This document shows, one piece after another, positions 1 to 5,371 of a stretch of DNA of 8,504 nt. The translations under genes were made by a program, and so were the position numbers. Each line of letters begins with the position of its first letter. Within the stretch, counting starts at the first letter, position 1. Under the pieces are notes generated by a model, which was given only the letters and a program-made list of their open reading frames with translations, did not search any database and was not told the DNA's origin. The DNA is from an uncultured Prevotella sp. (lineage in GTDB: Bacteria; Bacteroidota; Bacteroidia; Bacteroidales; Bacteroidaceae): the NCBI GenBank assembly GCA_905373605.1, contig CAJPTO010000133.1:1-8504 (forward strand), read 5' to 3'.

Positions 1-40
1 TTTGCTCATGCCAAACCAGATTGTAATTTACACGCAAAGC
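1..40. repeat. Left arm of a perfect 40-bp inverted repeat (with 943-982)
   Basis: Positions 1-40 are the exact reverse complement of 943-982. The match breaks at 41 against 942, and its outer limit is unknown because the window begins here. The arm overwrites the 5' part of kbl and carries a stop (24-26) in the kbl frame. About 7 nt (GCAAAGC, 34-40) probably fit both the repeat and the kbl codons, so the join looks like a microhomology junction. Confidence 0.9.
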
Positions 41-788
41 CAAACGCTATCGCTACCAAAACGCCGACATGGCCGACCTTGAGCGTTGCTTGCAAGAGGC
101 ACAACAACAGCGCTTCCGCATCATCGTCACAGACGGCGTGTTCTCGATGGACGGAAATGTGGCACCCATCGACCGCATTTGCGACTTGGCGGAGAAGTAT
201 GATGCACTGGTAATGGTAGACGAGTCGCATTCGGCAGGCGTTGTTGGCGCAACAGGCCACGGCGTAAGCGAACTTTGCAACACTTACGGCCGCGTTGACA
301 TCTACACAGGCACTCTGGGCAAGGCTTTCGGCGGCGCACTGGGCGGATTTACCACAGGGCGAAAAGAAATCATCGACATGCTTCGCCAAAGAAGTCGTCC
401 TTACCTCTTCTCAAACTCGCTTGCACCTTGCATCATTGGTGCCAGCATCGAAGTTTTCAAGATGCTTGCCGAGAGCAACGAGCTGCACGACAAGCTCGTT
501 GACAATGTAAACTACTTCCGCGACAAGATGATGGCAGCCGGTTTCGACATCAAGCCCACCCAAAGTGCCATCTGTGCCGTGATGCTTTACGATGCCAAGC
601 TGTCACAAGTGTATGCAGCACGAATGCTCGACGAGGGCATTTATGTTACCGGCTTCTATTATCCCGTTGTGCCAAAAGAGCAAGCGCGCATTAGGGTTCA
701 GCTTTCGGCTGGCCATAATCGCGAACAATTGGATAAATGTATCGCGGCTTTCATCAAAGTTGGAAAAAAATTGGGGGTACTCAAATAA
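36..788 (+). CDS. kbl: Glycine C-acetyltransferase (2-amino-3-ketobutyrate CoA ligase), 5'-truncated
   Basis: This is a PLP-dependent alpha-oxoamine synthase. It joins the second step of threonine breakdown: 2-amino-3-ketobutyrate plus CoA gives glycine plus acetyl-CoA, in the cytosol. The frame matches remembered E. coli Kbl closely: KAKRYRY at the start, then TDGVFSMDG, KYDALVMVDESH, GRVDIYTGTLGKAFGG with the PLP-binding lysine at codon 321-323, RQRSRPYLFSNSLAP, and EGIYVTGFYYPVVPK near the end. The C-terminus is intact and stops at 788. About 145 N-terminal residues of the usual ~395 are missing. Homology begins at about position 36, and an in-frame stop sits at 24-26. The first ATG in frame (69) lies inside the domain, so it is not a true start. 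Positions 1-40 are an exact inverted copy of 943-982, so the 5' end is a rearrangement or artefact junction. Kbl is chosen over BioF because of the close match throughout, including the RQRSRPYLFSNS and TGFYYPVVP stretches. Confidence 0.9.
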   Translation, partial: KAKRYRYQNADMADLERCLQEAQQQRFRIIVTDGVFSMDGNVAPIDRICDLAEKYDALVMVDESHSAGVVGATGHGVSELCNTYGRVDIYTGTLGKAFGGALGGFTTGRKEIIDMLRQRSRPYLFSNSLAPCIIGASIEVFKMLAESNELHDKLVDNVNYFRDKMMAAGFDIKPTQSAICAVMLYDAKLSQVYAARMLDEGIYVTGFYYPVVPKEQARIRVQLSAGHNREQLDKCIAAFIKVGKKLGVLK

Positions 789-806
789 TAAAAATCCGCT
801 TAAGGC

Positions 807-877
807 TGGTTCTAAATAGGCAGCGAAACCTAAAATGAATAATGAAAATAGGCTTTTGTGCACAATTTTTAGAACCA
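807..877. repeat. MITE-like 71-bp element with 10-bp terminal inverted repeats
   Basis: TGGTTCTAAA at 807-816 is matched by TTTAGAACCA at 868-877, a perfect 10-bp terminal inverted repeat around ~50 bp of AT-rich DNA with no gene. No convincing target-site duplication flanks it. It could be a small miniature element, an intergenic repeat family, or a weakly structured part of the kbl 3' UTR. A multi-copy search is needed to decide. Confidence 0.35.
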
Positions 878-892
878 TCCTGAACAAACATC

Positions 893-933
893 AAATCCCG
901 AAGTGTGTAACGAACGCTTCGGGATTTTTGTTT
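893..933 (+). terminator. Rho-independent terminator of kbl
   Basis: AAATCCCGAAG (893-903) pairs perfectly with CTTCGGGATTT (917-927). The stem can be lengthened by three pairs inward (U-G, G-C, U-A), leaving a 7-nt loop. T-rich DNA follows directly (TTTTTGTTT from 925). It lies about 105 bp after the kbl stop and is oriented to end kbl transcription. Confidence 0.85.
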
Positions 934-942
934 CGGAGAGAT

Positions 943-982
943 GCTTTGCGTGTAAATTACAATCTGGTTTGGCATGAGCAAA
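943..982. repeat. Right arm of the perfect 40-bp inverted repeat (with 1-40)
   Basis: This is the partner of 1-40, lying just after the kbl terminator in intergenic DNA. It contains a small odd-centre dyad TGTAA-A-TTACA (951-961). It abuts a 12-bp perfect palindrome, AATTGGCCAATT (981-992). This is probably the native location and the copy at 1-40 the displaced one, because here the sequence does not interrupt a gene. Confidence 0.85.
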
Positions 983-1131
983 TTGGCCAATTCGGGGTAA
1001 AACATCAGTTGCATTAGGCCTTCAATATGCCAGCTTGGGATAAGAAGCAGCGGTTATTTATCGTAATAATTAATTTCTAACCCGAAATAAGTATCGGTAA
1101 GGCATAGTAATTCAATGCAGTTATGCTGCTG

Positions 1132-1236
1132 TTATCGGTCTTTCATCATTACAAGCCGTGCAGAAACTTCACGAAGAAGCACCAGCTTCTGTCTTAAGTT
1201 TCGTTCTTCATCATCGTATGCCAATTGCTCTATAAG
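1132..1236 (-). pseudogene. Possible 3' remnant of a minus-strand gene
   Basis: On the minus strand a frame ending in TAA at 1134-1132 reads like the end of a real protein: a charged, amphipathic stretch containing YDDEERNLRQKLVLLRE and ending MMKDR. The composition (acidic and basic residues interleaved with Leu/Val) is coding-like, whereas the opposite strand gives a Ser/Arg/Cys-rich shadow. Upstream the frame runs into the 22-bp repeat and meets a stop at 1269-1267. The only ATG codons are four and five codons before the final Arg, so no start exists. It may be the C-terminal relic of a decayed gene whose body was lost or replaced by the repeat block, or it may be chance. The family is not recognised. 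Confidence 0.3.
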
Positions 1237-1367
1237 TGTCGGGCATATGCTGTACAGGTGTCCGGCTTATGCCGTACAGGTGTCCGCCTTATGCCGTACA
1301 GGTGTCCGCCTTATGCCGTACACATGTCTGGCTTATGCCGTACACGTGTCTGGCTTATGCCAGACAC
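1236..1367. repeat. Six tandem 22-bp units, each a quasi-palindrome
   Basis: Units begin at 1236, 1258, 1280, 1302, 1324 and 1346, with no spacers. The typical unit reads GTGTCCGCC-TTAT-GCCGTACAG. Each can fold on itself around the TTAT centre. The last unit is a perfect hairpin, GTGTCTGGC-TTAT-GCCAGACAC, while the others carry one or a few mismatches. Units drift gradually from left to right (ACAG to ACAC ends, CCG to CTG), as in slippage-expanded arrays. The period is not a multiple of three, which argues against a coding role. Confidence 0.85.
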
Positions 1368-1424
1368 CTATGATGTGAAGCATATAAAAACTGGAACAGA
1401 CACAACTTATTCGCCAGTTCGAGT

Positions 1425-1482
1425 TAAGAACCAGCGATTATGCCAACTACCGCATAGCGGTTGGCCTGAGAACGGGTTCTTA
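1425..1482. repeat. Nested hairpin element
   Basis: Outer arms TAAGAACC (1425-1432) and GGTTCTTA (1475-1482) are perfect inverted repeats. Inside them GCCAA-(CTA)-CCGC (1442-1453) pairs with GCGGTTGGC (1457-1465) around an ATA loop, leaving a 3-nt bulge on one side. Just upstream AACTGG (1389-1394) and CCAGTT (1414-1419) form another short dyad. With the 22-bp array this makes about 250 bp of almost continuous fold-back DNA. Its function is unknown. Confidence 0.5.
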
Positions 1483-1689
1483 TCCCGAACGAGCATATTC
1501 AATGAGTTTGCACACATTGTAATGACAAGAAGCAAAAAAACAGTGCAAGTTATTGAAAATGACGCATAATTTCGGGTCTGTCTTAAAACGCAGTTGCAAG
1601 TTCCCCTTTCCTCAAGCACATAATTTCTCATGTACTAAAAAGTCTTCAAAGAAAAAACAAGTAAAATCATGTGCATCCATATATAGCAA

Positions 1690-1730
1690 CATCGTGTAAA
1701 CCAATGCCCTTTGCAGTGGTTTACACGATG
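1690..1730. repeat. Long dyad between convergent genes
   Basis: CATCGTGTAAACCA (1690-1703) is the perfect reverse complement of TGGTTTACACGATG (1717-1730). After one mismatch, TGC/GCA extends the stem, leaving a CCTTT loop. It lies about 68 bp past the stop of the minus-strand HU-LysM gene and could act as its transcript end. Neither side carries a U-tract, so a canonical intrinsic terminator is doubtful. RNA stabilisation or protein binding are alternatives. Confidence 0.6.
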
Positions 1731-1797
1731 CCTAATTAGAAAAGTGGAATGCAACTCGTAGATAGGTGTGGGTTGCAACAGCCATTTGCGGCCTTTT

Positions 1798-3678
1798 TTA
1801 TTTAAGTTTCTTCAATTCCAACTTTGGGATTTTCACCTTCTGACCCTCTTTCAGCTCTTTCAAGTTGCCATTAACCGCCTCAATGTAGCATTCCATGCCA
1901 GGACCCAACATGCTCTTGCTGAGCGAATAGAGCGTTTGTCCCTTTCTCACGGTGACAACATGCGCTATGCCAACAATCTTGTAAGCCCCCGTTCGCACAC
2001 GGGCATCCTTGTTATACTGCTTAAAGTCAAGTGCCTTGTCTGCATTCTCTTTGTCTTTAGCAGGTTCCTTTGTGTTGGCTGCAGGCTTTTCGGTGGAAAT
2101 TTTAGCCGAAGCATTTTTTTGTTCGTTTGGTTTAGCGTCGGCCTTCGGGTCTTTTTTCTCTGCCGCCTGTGCCAATTTTGCTTCGCTGGCAGCCAAGTCG
2201 GCTTGCGTCTGGGCATCAATCGCTTTGTTTATCGAGTCTTCGCGTGCCGAGTCGGCAGGCGACAGAGTCTGCCGAGAGTTCTTGGAAGGCGTAGGAGCTG
2301 TCTTCTTCAGCATCGTTTCGAGATGCGAAATGCGATTGTCTTTCAGTTGCATCTGGTTCATCAAGTACCAAGTTATGCCAGCAGCAATGGCAATGACAGC
2401 CACAACACCAATGATGATGAGCCTTTTGCGTTTGCTTCTTCGTTCCTCCTCTTCCCAATCTTCGTCATCGTATGCAGGTGCCTCCTCATCCTGCTCACCG
2501 CTTTCTTCACTGTCGTTGTTTGACGTTTGCGGTTGTTCTCCATCACTGAGGTGCGCTGCATCTTTATTGTCTGTTTCTGCAAGTGGCTGTTCATCGGTCG
2601 TTTCCACAACATTATCGGCCTTCTCCTCGTCTAGCTCAACCTCATCAGTTTCAATTTCATCGGTCTTTTCAGAAGGTTCATCATTGTCAATGTCGTTTTC
2701 GGTGTTGTCAGTGATGTCTTCATCTTGCAAAACATCATCCGACCCTTCGGGCTTAGCAGTTGGTTCACCATGCGGCAAGTCTTCAGTATCTTGGTTTTTA
2801 TCCCCGGTTTCTTGCAACGTGTGCTCTACGTTGCCAACACAGGTGTTATCCATGTAGTTGAAACAATTCGGATTATCAACATCCCTGCCATTATTTGGGG
2901 ATGTTAATTGCGGCTGTGGTTCATCGTATAGCACCTGTTCCTGCTCATCTTCATCTGAAGAAGCGCAATTTTCGACCGTTTGCGTTTCGGTATCGTCGTT
3001 AAGCAAGCGCAGTTGTTCCACGGAGAGTGTCAGTTGGTTGGTTGTATTCGAAACTTCCTCCGTTATTGTGTCTTGATTTTCGCTGTCGCCATTCAGAGCG
3101 GCCAGTTGTTCTTGAGTCAGTGCATTGTGCTTTGCAGGGGCGAGTTCAGCCGTAGCTTGCGAAGCATCAGCATTTTGTGTTAAGTCGGGTGTCAAAGCCT
3201 CGGCCGCTTCGTTCATTGCAGCCTCAATTTTAGAAGGTGGCAGTTGCGCTTCCTTTTCGTAACCTTCGTTTTCTGGCGCAGTTTCGCTTATTGTCAGTTC
3301 CAAGTCTGTAGGCATTTCCGTCCAATCCGTTCGTTCCAATTCCTTGATGTCGACCCCTTCGTTGATGACCACCGTGTCAAACTGAGCAAAGGGTTTGTTA
3401 ACAAGGTCTTTCATGGTACTATCGGGCGTGAAGGAAATCTTGTCCCTTCCGTCAATGACGATAGGTTCGCCCGTATTCACGTCAACGCTTTTGCGTGCGC
3501 TGACACTCATCACCTTAAAAGTGCCAAGCCCCTTGAGCTTCACTTGCTTGTCTTGGTTCAACCCCACGTTAAGCGTGTCGAACATCGTAGCCACGAATAG
3601 TTCGGCATCTTTCATCGAGAGCTTGTTTTTGTTGACAAGAGCCATTGCCAACTCGCGAATGCCAACCCTGTTATTCAT
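1798..3678 (-). CDS. Membrane-anchored HU-domain protein with acidic linker and C-terminal LysM domain
   Basis: This is a 626-residue multidomain protein. Residues ~1-95 resemble the HU/IHF DNA-binding fold: helical N-terminus, then KVKLKGLGTFKV and VNTGEPIVIDGRDKISFTP at the DNA-contacting arm. Residues ~110-410 are low-complexity and very acidic, with a short internal repeat (LTQEQLAALNGD and LSVEQLRLLNDD). A basic cluster, RRSKRKR, precedes a single transmembrane helix at ~420-440 (LIIIGVVAVIAIAAGITWYL). A short coiled-coil-like and Ala/Lys-rich spacer leads to a LysM domain at ~573-618 (HVVTVRKGQTLYSLSKSMLG, then GQKVKIPKL). By the positive-inside rule the HU part is cytoplasmic and LysM periplasmic. 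I chose ATG at 3678 over GTG at 3684 because GGAGG lies 5 nt before it and MNNRVGIREL resembles HU starts. The gene overlaps the preceding HU gene by 8 bp. A DNA-to-cell-wall tether is inferred. Confidence 0.85.
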   Translation of the reverse strand: MNNRVGIRELAMALVNKNKLSMKDAELFVATMFDTLNVGLNQDKQVKLKGLGTFKVMSVSARKSVDVNTGEPIVIDGRDKISFTPDSTMKDLVNKPFAQFDTVVINEGVDIKELERTDWTEMPTDLELTISETAPENEGYEKEAQLPPSKIEAAMNEAAEALTPDLTQNADASQATAELAPAKHNALTQEQLAALNGDSENQDTITEEVSNTTNQLTLSVEQLRLLNDDTETQTVENCASSDEDEQEQVLYDEPQPQLTSPNNGRDVDNPNCFNYMDNTCVGNVEHTLQETGDKNQDTEDLPHGEPTAKPEGSDDVLQDEDITDNTENDIDNDEPSEKTDEIETDEVELDEEKADNVVETTDEQPLAETDNKDAAHLSDGEQPQTSNNDSEESGEQDEEAPAYDDEDWEEEERRSKRKRLIIIGVVAVIAIAAGITWYLMNQMQLKDNRISHLETMLKKTAPTPSKNSRQTLSPADSAREDSINKAIDAQTQADLAASEAKLAQAAEKKDPKADAKPNEQKNASAKISTEKPAANTKEPAKDKENADKALDFKQYNKDARVRTGAYKIVGIAHVVTVRKGQTLYSLSKSMLGPGMECYIEAVNGNLKELKEGQKVKIPKLELKKLK

Positions 3679-3961
3679 CTTCACCTCCGTTTTTGAGGCG
3701 TTCCTTGATGGAGGCCGTTGGTCTGAAATTCAAAACGAGTTTAGGAGGAACCAGCATGCGCTGCTGCGTGGCGGGATTAACAACCACGCGTTCGAGTCGC
3801 TTTTTCACCTCAAAGGTGCCAAAGCCCGGTATCGAAACAACATCGCCTTCGTCGAAACGCACAGCCATTTCATCGATGATGTTGCGCACTAAGGTTTGGG
3901 TTACACTCTGGGTGTAGCCTGTTTGCTGTGCCAGTTCGGTAATAAACTCTTTGTTGTTCAT
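3671..3961 (-). CDS. HU/IHF-family DNA-binding protein
   Basis: This 96-residue protein has the length and pattern of bacterial HU/IHF subunits: an N-terminal helical dimerisation part (NKEFITELAQQTGYTQ), the core turn VVSIPGFGTFEVKKR, then the DNA-arm region with VVVNPATQQ, whose Asn-Pro matches the intercalating proline position of the family, and finally PKLVLNFRPTASIKERLK. Proteins of this family bind and bend DNA as homo- or heterodimers in the nucleoid. The start codon overlaps the rimO stop (ATGA), and its 3' end overlaps the next gene, so translation of all three is probably coupled. The arm lacks the usual GRNPQTGE wording (VVVNPATQQR instead), so it is a divergent paralogue and not obviously the main HU. 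Being next to a membrane HU protein suggests the two may pair, which is inference. Confidence 0.9.
   Translation of the reverse strand: MNNKEFITELAQQTGYTQSVTQTLVRNIIDEMAVRFDEGDVVSIPGFGTFEVKKRLERVVVNPATQQRMLVPPKLVLNFRPTASIKERLKNGGEDE
3679..3688 (-). promoter_or_regulatory. Shine-Dalgarno-like GGAGG for the HU-LysM gene
   Basis: On the minus strand GGAGGTGAAG directly precedes ATG (3678-3676), placing GGAGG 5 nt from the start. The same bases encode the last residues of the upstream HU protein (GGED). Strong SD sites are uncommon in Bacteroidetes, so this one, and the 8-bp gene overlap, decide the start and point to translational coupling. Confidence 0.6.
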
Positions 3962-5253
3962 TCTATTTCACCATATAAGTCAAACTCTTCGCTGTCGGTT
4001 ATGCGCACATTGTAGAACTTGCCTACACGCAACCGCGCTGTAGCGGGAATGAGAACTTCGGGGTCTACCTCTGGCGAAGACCATTCAGTTCTGCCAATAT
4101 AGTAATCTCCTTCTTTTCTGTCGATGATAACGCGCAGCGTTTTGCCCACCTTTTGTGCTTCCACCTCCGCGCTGATTTCTTGTTGGAGTGCCATCAATTG
4201 GTCCAGGCGGCGTTGTTTCACCTCATCGGGAATGTTGTCTTCGTAGTGTTTTGCACTGTAAGTTCCTTCCTCTTCCGAGTAAGTGAAAGCCCCCATGCGT
4301 TCGAATCGCGCCCATTTCACAAAATCGAGCAGCTCATTAAAGTCGTCTTCCGTTTCTCCCGGGAAGCCCATCATCAGGGTAGTGCGCAGGTGAATGCCGG
4401 GTATTTCTTGCCGGATGCGCTCGATGAGTGCCATTGTTTCGGCCTTTGTTACATGTCGGTGCATGCGTTTGAGCATGTTGTCCGAGATGTGTTGCAAGGC
4501 TATGTCGATGTATTTGCAGACGTTAGGCTTATTTTTAATCACCTCAAGGAGGTCGATGGGGAACTGATTGGGGTAAGCATAGTGCAGTCTTATCCATTCA
4601 ACGCCCGGTATGGAGGCCATGTCGCTAATCAGACTTGTAATTTGACGCTGCCCGTTGATGTCCACACCATAGTAAGTAAGCTCTTGTGCGATGATTTGGA
4701 ACTCCTTTACGCCTAAAGAAACAAGGCTTCTAACCTCGTCAAGTATTTCTTCTTTTGGCCTGCTTACGTGCTTGCCCGTTATCAGCGGTATGGCACAATA
4801 AGCACAACTGCGGTCGCATCCTTCGCTAATCTTAAGATATGCGTAGTGGCGAGGCGTTGTTATGCTGCGTGTTCCGTTGCACGAGTCGATGACACCTTTG
4901 CCTAAATCCTTAAGCAAGTTCTTATAATTAAACTTGCCATAGAATTTGTCCACTTGTGGAATCTCTGCTTCCAGTTCTTTTTGATAACGCTGCGACAAAC
5001 AGCCCATCACGTAAAGTTGCTTCAAGCGTCCCTCCTCCTTGGCTTGTGCAAACTCTAAGATGGTGTTTATGCTTTCTTCTTTAGCACTTTCAATAAAGCC
5101 GCAAGTGTTCACAACCACAATTTCTCCTTTCGGGTTTTTGCTGTCGTGCACGCAATGGTAGCCGTTGGCCTCAAATTGCTTCATCAGCAATTCGCTATCA
5201 ACGAGGTTCTTAGAACACCCCATTGTGATAATGTCTACCTGATTTTTGTTCAT
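3958..5253 (-). CDS. rimO: Ribosomal protein S12 methylthiotransferase RimO
   Basis: This radical-SAM methylthiotransferase adds a methylthio group to the conserved aspartate of ribosomal protein S12. The 431 residues show the full family layout. The N-terminal MTTase domain has three cluster cysteines (Cys13 in MGCSKNLVDSE, Cys51 in NTCGFIESA, Cys85 in MGCLSQRY). The radical-SAM domain has CDRSCAYC (Cys146, 150, 153). A C-terminal TRAM region follows (GKTLRVIIDRKEG to the end). IISDxLTYYG-type wording, here IIAQELTYYGVD, favours RimO over MiaB. An in-frame ATG at 5292 would add 13 residues. I prefer 5253 because MNKNQVDIITMGCSKN matches where family members normally begin. It lies 118 bp after ftsY with no visible promoter or terminator between, so the two are probably cotranscribed. 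Its stop overlaps the next gene by 4 bp. Confidence 0.95.
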   Translation of the reverse strand: MNKNQVDIITMGCSKNLVDSELLMKQFEANGYHCVHDSKNPKGEIVVVNTCGFIESAKEESINTILEFAQAKEEGRLKQLYVMGCLSQRYQKELEAEIPQVDKFYGKFNYKNLLKDLGKGVIDSCNGTRSITTPRHYAYLKISEGCDRSCAYCAIPLITGKHVSRPKEEILDEVRSLVSLGVKEFQIIAQELTYYGVDINGQRQITSLISDMASIPGVEWIRLHYAYPNQFPIDLLEVIKNKPNVCKYIDIALQHISDNMLKRMHRHVTKAETMALIERIRQEIPGIHLRTTLMMGFPGETEDDFNELLDFVKWARFERMGAFTYSEEEGTYSAKHYEDNIPDEVKQRRLDQLMALQQEISAEVEAQKVGKTLRVIIDRKEGDYYIGRTEWSSPEVDPEVLIPATARLRVGKFYNVRITDSEEFDLYGEIE

Positions 5254-5371
5254 TCTGATGTTTAAGTACTTTTTCTGTGCATCGCCTGTCATGTGCGGGC
5301 ATCTTTCTTAGTGGCGTTATTTTTTGCGGTGTGCCCGTCTGGCGTTGGGAGAGTGAGCATCCTGGGATGGT

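Larger units (their letters stand above)
789..1797. other. Gene-poor, structure-rich intergenic region (~1 kb)
   Basis: No intact gene is supported here between kbl and the convergent HU-LysM gene. It holds the MITE-like element, the kbl terminator, the right inverted-repeat arm, a short minus-strand coding remnant, a 22-bp tandem repeat block, a nested hairpin (1425-1482), and a long dyad (1690-1730). Stretches 993-1131 and 1483-1689 show nothing I can name. Open frames on the plus strand over 1115-1569 are cysteine/serine/arginine-rich and run through the 22-bp repeat, and I do not regard them as genes. Confidence 0.7.

Noticed and set aside
1..982. Phase-variable invertible segment between the 40-bp inverted repeats
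   Set aside because: Flipping 41-942 does not restore the missing kbl 5' end, and no invertase or promoter is visible. A foldback junction explains it better.
1236..1367. CRISPR array
   Set aside because: Units are contiguous 22-mers with no unique spacers, and no cas gene is nearby.
1442..1465. Integron attC site
   Set aside because: It has a bulged palindrome but neither the RYYYAAC nor the GTTRRRY core, and there is no integrase or cassette gene.
1115..1569. Plus-strand proteins through the repeat block
   Set aside because: They are Cys/Ser/Arg-rich and driven by a 22-bp repeat whose period is not a multiple of three. They overlap a more coding-like minus-strand frame.
2009..2857. 282-residue plus-strand serine-rich protein
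   Set aside because: It is a mirror of the acidic low-complexity linker of the minus-strand HU-LysM gene (GAN/GAT codons read as serine-rich on the other strand).
3682..3684. GTG start for the HU-LysM gene
   Set aside because: It overlaps the Shine-Dalgarno-like GGAGGTG, so it could not be served by it. ATG at 3678 is correctly spaced.
5254..5292. Longer RimO starting at 5292
   Set aside because: The additional 13 residues (MTGDAQKKYLNIR) precede the usual family start, and MNKNQVDIITMGCSKN at 5253 fits the normal N-terminus.
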